A stretch of DNA of 9,664 nt from Chloroflexota bacterium. Its GTDB lineage: Bacteria; Chloroflexota; Anaerolineae; B4-G1. Below the pieces are notes generated by a model. It was not told the origin of the DNA and did not search any database. It worked only from the letters and a program-made list of their open reading frames with translations. How positions within the stretch are numbered: the first letter of the stretch is position 1; each line of letters starts with the position of its first letter. The stretch covers positions 1 to 9,664 of the forward strand of contig JAAEPW010000423.1 of the NCBI GenBank assembly GCA_024232355.1. Reading direction: 5' to 3'. Below, one piece after another: positions 1 to 5,830 of this stretch. The position numbers and the translations under genes were made by a program.

Positions 1-1
1 A

Positions 2-82
2 TGTTTTGTTGCATGGGCCGCCCCCGGGACGGTGGCTGTGAGCGATCTGTACCGAAAGATCGTTAGAATTGAACAGCCCTGA
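2..82 (+). CDS. possible C-terminal end of a gene cut by the window edge
   Basis: The reading frame starting at base 2 is open from the window edge to a TGA at 80-82 and would encode about 26 residues ending in LYRKIVRIEQP. The first 60 bases are GC-rich and the sequence turns AT-rich just after this stop, which fits a gene end. The fragment is too short to assign to a family. A second frame, starting at base 1, is also open to a TAG at 64-66, so the frame choice is not certain. Confidence 0.3.
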   Translation, partial: CFVAWAAPGTVAVSDLYRKIVRIEQP

Positions 83-166
83 GGGAATACCAGATTCTAT
101 AGATTATGCAATGAGATGTGGCTCATACTCCTTCTATCTCTTGACTTTCTCGTTGTGTTAGCTTTA

Positions 167-315
167 GGTACTGGTTCAGTTGGGTGGGATTTCTGGATAG
201 TCAGTCAATTGTGGCTCAAAAAGGGGCTTGTAGCCGAGGTTTCCATACCTCGCAGGGCCTTACGCGCTATGGAAAGCGCGGCTACATCGTAATCCCATTC
301 AACTGAACCAGTGCC
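167..315. repeat. ~149-bp element bounded by 24-bp imperfect inverted repeats
   Basis: The left arm (167-190, core CTGGTTCAGTTGGGTGGGAT) pairs with the right arm (292-315, core ATCCCATTCAACTGAACCAG). The match is 21 of 24 positions. Inside lies a second, unrelated inverted repeat (229-252 with 265-286). The arrangement resembles a small non-autonomous element or a multi-branched RNA/DNA fold. No target-site duplication could be identified and no transposase is present. Confidence 0.6.
229..286. repeat. double-hairpin palindromic repeat, copy 1
   Basis: The ends TGTAGCC (229-235) and GGCTACA (280-286) are complementary. Between them are two mini-hairpins facing each other. Hairpin A is CGAGGT-TTCCAT-ACCTCG (235-252). 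Hairpin B is CGCGCT-ATGGAA-AGCGCG (263-280), which on the minus strand has the same TTCCAT loop. Each has a perfect 6-bp stem and a 6-nt loop. The two stems differ in sequence but keep their pairing. A related copy lies at 5755-5806, which indicates a dispersed repeat family in this genome. Confidence 0.7.
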
Positions 316-325
316 TGCTTTGGCA

Positions 326-454
326 ATGTTATTCAAAACGAGAGTTAGGAGCATCAAGTGGAAACTGGTTTTCTTGGGATTGTACATGATTTATATTTTC
401 GTTTCGCCCTGGATACTGGTCAAGATTTGGGATAGCCTGTTCTTTCCGAGTTAA
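326..454 (+). CDS. possible 42-residue membrane peptide or gene remnant
   Basis: An ATG at 326 opens a frame that ends at a TAA (452-454). The product has a basic start (residues 4-13, with K and R) followed by a strongly hydrophobic stretch around LVFLGLYMIYIFVSPWILV, then IWDSLFFPS. The composition is that of a single-pass membrane peptide. No Shine-Dalgarno sequence precedes the ATG. The same phase is open back to 293, so this may instead be the 3' remnant of a larger membrane-protein gene broken by the repeat at 167-315. The family is not recognised and chance is possible. Confidence 0.2.
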   Translation: MLFKTRVRSIKWKLVFLGLYMIYIFVSPWILVKIWDSLFFPS

Positions 455-502
455 CAGGTATCTATCTTTTCAGCCAGCAAAAGATGAGGAGGGTATACAC
501 TG

Positions 503-979
503 ATGATGAATATCCATTCTGAACATATCGCTCCCTGTGGACTATATTGCGGCGTATGCCGGATGTATCAGGCGACGCAAGAAAACGATCTGCGGTTTCT
601 GGAACGACTCGTCAAGGTCTATGCACGCCGCTTCCCCAAGATGGCTTCTATGACGTCCGACGCGTTGCTGTGTGATGGATGTCTGTCTACCAGAAAGTCT
701 GTGCTTTGCCGGGAATGCTCGATCCGAGAATGCACGCAACAAAAGGGATTTCAAGGGTGCCACGAATGCCCTGATTTCCCCTGTGCTCATATCGACGCGT
801 TCCCCATGCCTGTGGGCAAAAAGGTCATTTTGCGGGTGATCCCGTATTGGCGAACCCACGGAACGGAACAATGGATTACGGCCGAAGAAGAGCGGTACCA
901 ATGCCCCGAATGCGGGCAAAAACTGTTTCGAGGAGCCCAGCAATGCCGTCACTGCAAAGCGGCTGTGGATGTGGATTGA
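503..979 (+). CDS. DUF3795-type Cys-rich protein with C-terminal zinc ribbon
   Basis: This 158-residue protein begins with the hallmark of DUF3795 proteins, APCGLYCGVC (Cys12, Cys16, Cys19). It continues with a dense cysteine block between residues 57 and 94 (CDGC, CREC, CHEC, ending FPC). A separate zinc ribbon lies at the C-terminus: Cys134, Cys137, Cys148 and Cys151 in a CPEC...CRHC pattern. The cysteines point to metal binding, zinc or Fe-S. The biochemical role of DUF3795 is not established. No signal peptide or membrane segment is visible, so it is probably cytoplasmic. The start at 503 is supported by GGAGGG at 488-493, nine bases upstream; a second ATG follows directly at 506. The next gene starts 40 bases after the stop, so the two may be cotranscribed. 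Confidence 0.85.
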   Translation: MMNIHSEHIAPCGLYCGVCRMYQATQENDLRFLERLVKVYARRFPKMASMTSDALLCDGCLSTRKSVLCRECSIRECTQQKGFQGCHECPDFPCAHIDAFPMPVGKKVILRVIPYWRTHGTEQWITAEEERYQCPECGQKLFRGAQQCRHCKAAVDVD

Positions 980-1019
980 TCTAGATGGAAGAAAAATTGC
1001 CCACAGGTGGTCGAACATA

Positions 1020-2267
1020 ATGGCGAATCGTCGAGTGATCGTGGTCGGTGGCGGCGCGTCTGGCTTGATGGCCGCCGGGCAAGCGGCCGAACTGGGAGCC
1101 GAGACACTGCTGCTCGAAAAGATGCAGCGACCGGGGCGCAAGCTGCGTATCACCGGTAAAGGGCGCTGCAACCTGACCAATATGGCCCCACTGCGCGAGT
1201 TTATCGCGCATTTTGGGTCGGACGGGCGTTTTCTGCGCCAGGCATTCTCCCGGTTCTTTGCCGATGACCTGGTGGCCTTTTTCGCGGGGCTGGGCGTGCG
1301 CACCGTGACCGAGCGCGGCGGGCGCGTCTTTCCCGTCAGTGACCGGGCGCAAGACGTGGTGGATGCACTGCTAAGATGGTCGAGCGCGTACGGTGTGACC
1401 CTGCGGACTGGATCACCGGTGAGTCAATTGCTTGTCGAAGAAGGCCGAGTGGCTGGGGTATCGTCCGGCGACCGGCTTTACCGCGCCGACGCCGTGATCA
1501 TCGCCACCGGCGGCGCGTCTTATCCCGGTACCGGGTCGACGGGCGACGGATACCGGTTGGCTGAATCGGTGGGCCACACCGTCGTGCCGATCCGACCGGC
1601 GCTGGTGCCCCTAGAGACGGCGGGCGACGTCGCCCCCAGGCTGCAAGGCTTGAGCCTGCGCAACGTGGCGGTCCGTTTGTGGGTCGATGGGAAAAAACAG
1701 ACCGAGGCATTCGGCGAGATGCTCTTTACCCATTTTGGCGTCTCGGGGCCGATCATCCTCTCCCTGAGCGGGCGGATCGTGGACGCGCTCCGTCAAGGCC
1801 AGCGCGTGGCCCTTTCCATTGACCTCAAGCCCGCTCTCGACGAGCCCAAACTGGATGCGCGTCTTCTCCGTGATCTGGATGCGCACGGCAAGCGACAGTT
1901 CCAAACGCTGCTCAAGGATTTGCTCCCCAGTAAATTGATCCCCGTCTGCATAGACCTGACGTCCATCTCGCCGCACAAGGTGGGGCACCAGATCACGGCC
2001 AAGGAACGCAAACGACTGCGGGCGTGGCTGAAGGATTTTCGCCTGGATGTGACCGGGCATCGCCCCTTTGCGGAGGCGATCATTACCGCTGGTGGGGTGG
2101 ACGTGCGAGAGATCGATCCACGCACAATGGCCTCGCGCTTGGTGGATGGACTCTACTTTGCCGGTGAGGTGCTGGACGTGGATGCCGACACCGGCGGCTA
2201 CAACCTACAAGCCGCCTTTTCCACCGGCTGGCTGGCCGGGCGGTCTGCGGCCACGGTAGAGGTCTAA
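1020..2267 (+). CDS. BaiN/HI0933 (YhiN)-family FAD-dependent oxidoreductase
   Basis: This 415-residue flavoprotein has an N-terminal Rossmann dinucleotide site, VIVVGGGASGLMAA (GxGxxG at residues 10-15). The family signature GRKLRITGKGRCNLTN follows at 39-54. The C-terminal FAD block, GLYFAGEVLDVDADTGGYN, begins at residue 377 and leads into a final helix with AFSTGWLAG. This is the HI0933/YhiN/BaiN group, which binds FAD and probably uses NAD(P)H. Characterised members include BaiN, implicated in bile-acid dehydroxylation, but the substrate here cannot be told. The ATG at 1020 is preferred because AGGTGG (1005-1010) lies nine bases upstream and the Rossmann strand begins directly after it. 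An in-frame start at 969 would overlap the DUF3795 gene and add 17 residues without homology. The stop TAA overlaps the stop of the converging gene. Confidence 0.9.
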   Translation: MANRRVIVVGGGASGLMAAGQAAELGAETLLLEKMQRPGRKLRITGKGRCNLTNMAPLREFIAHFGSDGRFLRQAFSRFFADDLVAFFAGLGVRTVTERGGRVFPVSDRAQDVVDALLRWSSAYGVTLRTGSPVSQLLVEEGRVAGVSSGDRLYRADAVIIATGGASYPGTGSTGDGYRLAESVGHTVVPIRPALVPLETAGDVAPRLQGLSLRNVAVRLWVDGKKQTEAFGEMLFTHFGVSGPIILSLSGRIVDALRQGQRVALSIDLKPALDEPKLDARLLRDLDAHGKRQFQTLLKDLLPSKLIPVCIDLTSISPHKVGHQITAKERKRLRAWLKDFRLDVTGHRPFAEAIITAGGVDVREIDPRTMASRLVDGLYFAGEVLDVDADTGGYNLQAAFSTGWLAGRSAATVEV

Positions 2268-3970
2268 AACTGCCCCTGCATCGAGCCTGCATAGCCCGTC
2301 ATCTCGATATAGCCACTGCCAGAGACTACCGCGCCAGCGCGCTCGCCACGGACGCGCACCGCGCCCTCCCAATAATCGTAAGAGACATTCAACTCTTGAT
2401 CCACCAGGTAGGGTTCGATCTCTAGCATCAGGTCGGCGACAGGCACCGTCACCATCCATCGTGCCGGGTACGTTGCGCTGGAGCGCGAGCTGCGCCACGT
2501 ATCGCCGACATCGATCTCAAAATCATCGTGGCTCAAGCGGCGGGTGTTGCCATCTGGTGCGATCAGGGTGCCGCTGGAAAAGGCGTCCACGCCGCCATCC
2601 GTTTTCCGAATCTGGAATACCATCAGCTCGCTGCCGTCGTCCAGTTGGAGCGCAAACCAATCCCATCCTACCTGATCGGGTGCCAGGGCGCTGGTGCTGA
2701 ACTCGTGGTCCATCCAGCTCGATCCTTCTACCTGGTAGAGTACGGTGCCTACTTTTACCGTCCCAGAAGAATCCAGCCTGGTTTTGCTGTAATAGTAGGA
2801 GGCGTTACCCGGCTCTGGTCCCTTTTGGCTGTAGCCGCCATCGCCCTGCAAGATGGGGCCTTTCCGGTCGGTCAGCAGCAAATCAATCGCCAGGCCACCT
2901 TGAGCAGCGTGCAGCCACACGACGTCCGGTTCGGTCTCCTCAACGCTCCAATCCTCCAGCCAAACGTGATGGGGAATCGCCGTCGTGCCCGCCAGCCCTG
3001 CCGCGCCCCGGCTGAAACGCTCGAATGCCCGGTGTTGTCCATCGGCGACGTCGACAAAGGCAAAATGCGCCATGTAGACTTGGTCAGCGGCCCAATCGGA
3101 AGCACGTTCCTGTCGCTCAATATGCGACACCAACCCACGCCGGAGAAAAGTCAACTGGTAGCCAAAATGGCGATCGTCGGCGGTCTCCAGGTTGCCGGTG
3201 TAATACCACCACTCAGTCTGATAGTTGGGGTGGGGGCCATAGTCGGCGGGAAAGTCGAACGTTCGTGGACCATCGGCGCGCGCAAAGCCCACTGAATCAT
3301 CCGCCAGGGCGACGAGGCTCGTCTGTGCCTGCGGGCCGTCCGCGTCGCCCTGGGCAAACAGGAGACCCAGAAGAGCAACCAGGCCAAAGACCAGGATAAT
3401 GATGCCCGATACTCGGTTGACCCACCGCAGCGCGCGCGCGTCAAATTTGGTCCGCAGCACGCTGGCGATGGCGCTCAAGAGAAACCACCACAAGCCCGAG
3501 CCAACAAATACCCCCAGGACCAGGACCAATGCAGAAGCATAGTCCCCGCCCGTGTCCGCGATTCCCAACCCGGCAAAGATCGCCACAAACGCCAGGATCG
3601 TCATCGGGTTGGTCAGGGTGAGAATCAAGATCGAACCATACGCGCCGAGGAGCCCGCTGCCTTGAGCAGCGGCTGCTTGTTCGCTCGGTTGGGCCAGCAA
3701 GGTCTTGATGCCCAGGTAGCACAGGAACAGGCCGCCGATTAACTGAATCCGCGTCTGCTGGCCGATCAAGAGGTCCGAGATAAACGTCAGCCCAAACCCG
3801 GCAATACAGCCATAGATCGCATCCGCCGTCGCGGCTCCCAGGCCAGAGACAAAGCCGGATAGACGGCCCTCGGCCAGCGTCCGGCGGATGCACAACACGC
3901 CGATTGGCCCGACTGGCGCGGCGATTGAAAAACCGATGATGATGCCACGAAGCAGTAGGTTGATGTCCAT
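2264..3970 (-). CDS. LysE-type exporter fused to an AttH/CrtC-like lipocalin domain
   Basis: This 568-residue protein has two parts. Residues 1-207 are a LysE/RhtB-type exporter: APVGPIGVL (residues 18-26) is the family's N-terminal motif, NPMTILAF lies at 121-128, and about six hydrophobic segments end near residue 205. After a short linker, residues 236-568 form an AttH/CrtC-type (carotenoid 1,2-hydratase-like) domain, with the signature HPNYQTEWWYYTGNL (247-261) and later WMDHEFSTSAL and VGWDWFALQLDDGSELMVFQ. Secreted members of this family normally carry their own export signal. Here the last LysE helix could anchor the domain outside the membrane. The ATG at 3970 is preferred: GGGAG precedes it and LysE homology starts at once. 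A GTG at 4012 would add 14 unlikely residues. Substrate and lipid partner are unknown. The stop codon overlaps that of the flavoprotein. Confidence 0.85.
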   Translation of the reverse strand: MDINLLLRGIIIGFSIAAPVGPIGVLCIRRTLAEGRLSGFVSGLGAATADAIYGCIAGFGLTFISDLLIGQQTRIQLIGGLFLCYLGIKTLLAQPSEQAAAAQGSGLLGAYGSILILTLTNPMTILAFVAIFAGLGIADTGGDYASALVLVLGVFVGSGLWWFLLSAIASVLRTKFDARALRWVNRVSGIIILVFGLVALLGLLFAQGDADGPQAQTSLVALADDSVGFARADGPRTFDFPADYGPHPNYQTEWWYYTGNLETADDRHFGYQLTFLRRGLVSHIERQERASDWAADQVYMAHFAFVDVADGQHRAFERFSRGAAGLAGTTAIPHHVWLEDWSVEETEPDVVWLHAAQGGLAIDLLLTDRKGPILQGDGGYSQKGPEPGNASYYYSKTRLDSSGTVKVGTVLYQVEGSSWMDHEFSTSALAPDQVGWDWFALQLDDGSELMVFQIRKTDGGVDAFSSGTLIAPDGNTRRLSHDDFEIDVGDTWRSSRSSATYPARWMVTVPVADLMLEIEPYLVDQELNVSYDYWEGAVRVRGERAGAVVSGSGYIEMTGYAGSMQGQF

Positions 3971-3998
3971 ATATGAGAAAACTCCCGTAAATGTTTTG

Positions 3999-4074
3999 GC
4001 CACGAATTGCACTAATTTTACCGCGTTGCTATTTTGCCGCGTTGCTGTTTCGCCGCTCCGCCTGTATTCGTGGC
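3999..4074. repeat. short inverted repeat enclosing a 16-bp tandem duplication
   Basis: GCCACGAAT (3999-4007) and ATTCGTGGC (4066-4074) are perfect inverse complements. Between them a 16-bp unit is repeated in tandem, ccgcgttgctattttg (4021-4036) then ccgcgttgctgtttcg (4037-4052), with 14 of 16 positions identical. The element lies in the gap between the phosphotransferase pseudogene and the LysE fusion gene, just upstream of the latter's start. It may be intergenic repeat debris or part of the fusion gene's leader. Confidence 0.4.
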
Positions 4075-4106
4075 AGAAGAAAAAGTGTCCGGTAGTGAAT
4101 CGACTC

Positions 4107-4704
4107 TCAAGATTTCCGAATTATACCAGTATCCAGGAACCGTTCAAATTGCAGAGCCAACCGGTCAATGTGCTCTCTCAGACGCTCGTGCTCGAATTGT
4201 GCTACATAGTTTGCCACCCACAACATCCGTCCCGCTCGAAACGTATCGATTTGTCCCTCATAGCTCTCTGGTCATTCGATTCTGCTCTCATACCCTGCGC
4301 GAAATGCCCTTGGAAGTAATTCGAACTCATCACGCGCTGCCCGGTATCCAGCTCAGGACCACACAATGACGAGATTCCGGCACACCTCCCGCACGAGCCG
4401 TCACGATGCAATCACCGTTCAGAGTGGGCTGGGGTTCGGGAGCGCCGATGTCTGTATCACGACTCAACGCTCGGAGCCACGCGATCTCTGATCGTAGATC
4501 AACATCAGTGCGCCATCCAAGCCCGCAGATTCGGATGATGTAGGATGAGCCATCGACGGTGCGCACGTGAAAAACAGTATTTACGCGCATACCGATGAGT
4601 TGAATATCGGCAACCTCGAACTCGTATTGGTCGAGAGCGTTGAGGGTCAGCTTTCGCAGCCGCCTCGCTTTGCCTTGGTTGGTCAATTGATCGAATGGTT
4701 TCAT
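4107..4704 (-). pseudogene. phosphotransferase (APH/homoserine kinase II-like) pseudogene with internal deletion
   Basis: The N-terminal part (4704 down to about 4339, about 120 residues) reads as the N-lobe of the phosphotransferase enzyme family: RVNTVFHVRTVDGSSYIIRI, then ALSRDTDIGAPEPQPT and VVLSWIPG. It then meets a stop at 4330-4332. In the next frame, from about 4350 to 4107, the C-terminal part of the same type of protein is readable: RAFRAGYES, an in-frame TGA at 4272-4274, then PESYEGQIDTFRAGRMLWVA and QFERFLDTG, ending at a TGA (4107-4109). The middle third, which in this family holds the HGD...N catalytic loop and the DFD metal site, is absent. About 200 residues remain where the family usually has over 300. 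GAGGAG lies three bases before the ATG, so the ancestral start is intact. It cannot be an active kinase. Confidence 0.85.
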
Positions 4705-4732
4705 TCACTCCTCAGGTCAGAACAGTTGGACA

Positions 4733-4761
4733 GTTATACTATGCATACGAGGGTTTGGCAA
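4733..4761 (-). promoter_or_regulatory. candidate sigma70-type promoter of the phosphotransferase pseudogene
   Basis: On the minus strand, TTGCCA (4756-4761) is followed after 17 bases by TATAAC (4733-4738). This fits a housekeeping promoter. It would begin transcription roughly 20 bases upstream of the pseudogene ATG. It may also drive the LysE fusion gene further downstream. Confidence 0.4.
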
Positions 4762-4854
4762 ATGCCGCACACTGGTATCCGAGTACCGAGAGCAACCCGT
4801 GAGTGCAGTACTAGACAAACAAGAGCCTAAACCGATGCGTTTTGCCTCGGGTTG

Positions 4855-4863
4855 TGCTATCAT
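4855..4863 (+). promoter_or_regulatory. candidate extended -10 element upstream of the methyltransferase
   Basis: TGCTATCAT matches an extended -10 box (TGn followed by TATCAT). It lies about 35 bases upstream of the methyltransferase ATG. No convincing -35 box is seen at the right distance. The same TTGTGCTA core occurs upstream of the response regulator (5724-5731). Confidence 0.35.
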
Positions 4864-4897
4864 CAATGCATAAAAATCAATAGTGGAGGAGAAAATT

Positions 4898-5701
4898 ATG
4901 ACGAACCAAAATTGTGACAATGAGAAAGAAAAGGGATGCCAAAACTGCGGGCTCTTTGACTTTATGAGCCATGACGTGGGTATCAAGGTGCTGCACCCAG
5001 GTGGGTACAAATCGACGGCCAAGCTCAGTTCGATGGGTGATTTGAATGAGAATTCACACGTTCTTGATCTGGCGTGTGGTACCGGGACCAGTGCGTTCTT
5101 CATATCAGATAGGTATGGGTGCCAGGTAACGGGCATCGACATTTCAAAAGACCTGATTGCCGTCGCAAATGAGGATTTGGAAAAAAGAGGGGATCAAGGC
5201 AAGCTCAGGTTTCAGGTAGCCGATGCGCTCGAAATCCCATTTCCTGACAATAGCTTTGATGCAGTGATCTCTCAAGCCTTTTTCATACTCGTAGATGAGA
5301 AGGAAAGAGCACTGGAGGAAATAGTGAGGGTTCTCAAGCCCGGTGGCTTTTTCGGATCATTAGAACTGAGCTGGTTCAAGACACCTCCAGCGAGTGTCTA
5401 TGAAGAGCTCATTGAAAAAACATGTGATTTTGTCCCACGAGTGTCCACGTTTGGTGAATGGGACGGCTTTTTCCGATCCAAGAGTCTGACCCAGAAAGCT
5501 GTCCTTCAATACCCAATGGAAGGTGGAATTTCAAAGTTGCTAAAGAGTGAAGGGGTGGCCAATTTTGTGAGCATAATGCTCAAGATGCTGGGCAATTCAC
5601 AAACCAGAACAAGAATGATGACCGTTCAAAATACTTTTCAAAAACACAGTGACTATTTGGGATATGGGATCTTTGGTTATCAGAAACCAATCCTTCCATA
5701 A
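4898..5701 (+). CDS. class I SAM-dependent methyltransferase (UbiE/type 11-like)
   Basis: This 267-residue protein has the class I fold. Motif I is VLDLACGTGT (residues 55-64). The acidic end of strand 2 is GIDIS with Asp81, motif II is around FDAVISQAFFILV (120-132), and motif III is VLKPGGFFG (145-153). It would transfer a methyl group from S-adenosylmethionine, but the acceptor cannot be named. The N-terminus carries Cys6, Cys14 and Cys17 (CQNC), which might bind metal. The ATG at 4898 is chosen because GGAGGAG (4885-4891) lies six bases upstream; the in-frame GTG at 4883 lies just before that Shine-Dalgarno sequence. The gene is AT-richer than its neighbours: positions 5401-5460 are 43% GC, against 62% at 7381-7440 in the kinase gene. 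This suggests acquisition from another source. It diverges from the phosphotransferase pseudogene. Confidence 0.85.
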   Translation: MTNQNCDNEKEKGCQNCGLFDFMSHDVGIKVLHPGGYKSTAKLSSMGDLNENSHVLDLACGTGTSAFFISDRYGCQVTGIDISKDLIAVANEDLEKRGDQGKLRFQVADALEIPFPDNSFDAVISQAFFILVDEKERALEEIVRVLKPGGFFGSLELSWFKTPPASVYEELIEKTCDFVPRVSTFGEWDGFFRSKSLTQKAVLQYPMEGGISKLLKSEGVANFVSIMLKMLGNSQTRTRMMTVQNTFQKHSDYLGYGIFGYQKPILP

Positions 5702-5726
5702 AGGATTTCCCTTTGCGATGCAGTTG

Positions 5727-5735
5727 TGCTAGAAT
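5727..5735 (+). promoter_or_regulatory. candidate extended -10 element for the two-component operon
   Basis: TGCTAGAAT is an extended -10 box with one mismatch to TGnTATAAT. It lies about 95 bases upstream of the response-regulator ATG. Transcription from it would place the hairpin at 5755-5806 inside the 5' leader. No strong -35 is visible, which is common for extended -10 promoters. Confidence 0.4.
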
Positions 5736-5754
5736 CTGCCCAAGAAAGCTTTGC

Positions 5755-5806
5755 AACTGTAGTCGCGCTTTCCATAGCGCGCGGTATGGAAAGCGCGACT
5801 ACAGTT
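5755..5806. repeat. double-hairpin palindromic repeat, copy 2 (perfect 22-bp arms)
   Basis: The left arm 5755-5776 (starts AACTGTAGTCGCGC) and the right arm 5785-5806 (ends GCGCGACTACAGTT) are perfect inverse complements with an 8-base loop, GCGCGCGG. The left half can also fold as CGCGCT-TTCCAT-AGCGCG (5764-5781), the same mini-hairpin as in copy 1 at 229-286. The right half has the same form with one mismatch. No T-run follows the stem on the plus strand, so it does not look like a standard intrinsic terminator for the methyltransferase. It ends about a dozen bases before the response-regulator Shine-Dalgarno sequence. Confidence 0.85.
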
Positions 5807-5830
5807 CATAAATATGCCAAAGGGTAAAAA

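Larger units (their letters stand above)
83..502. other. 420-bp region without a firm gene, holding a nested inverted repeat
   Basis: No gene here has both a good ribosome binding site and a recognisable product. The stretch is AT-richer than its neighbours. It holds an outer inverted repeat (167-190 with 292-315) around an inner double hairpin (229-286). Two hydrophobic reading frames in the same plus-strand phase lie on either side: 116-292, beginning MWLILLLSLDFLVVL, and 293-454. They are separated by a TAA at 290-292 that falls between the inner hairpin and the right outer arm. They could be remains of one membrane protein disrupted by the element, or chance. Confidence 0.5.

Noticed and set aside
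205..387. 60-codon minus-strand open frame across the left-end repeat
   Set aside because: Much of it is encoded by the inverted-repeat element, and no family is recognised.
542..1303. 253-codon minus-strand open frame
   Set aside because: It is antisense to the DUF3795 and flavoprotein genes, which have clear motifs. Its Arg/Ser/Pro-rich product is typical of shadow frames.
2528..3295. 255-codon plus-strand open frame
   Set aside because: It is antisense to the well-supported LysE-AttH fusion gene and shows no domain.
4202..4411. Separate 69-residue minus-strand gene
   Set aside because: It is the third frame over the junction of the phosphotransferase pseudogene. The recognisable C-terminal homology lies in a different frame.
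5755..5806. Intrinsic terminator for the methyltransferase
   Set aside because: The stem is strong but no run of T follows it on the plus strand, and a related copy occurs elsewhere away from a gene end. It is better explained as a dispersed repeat.
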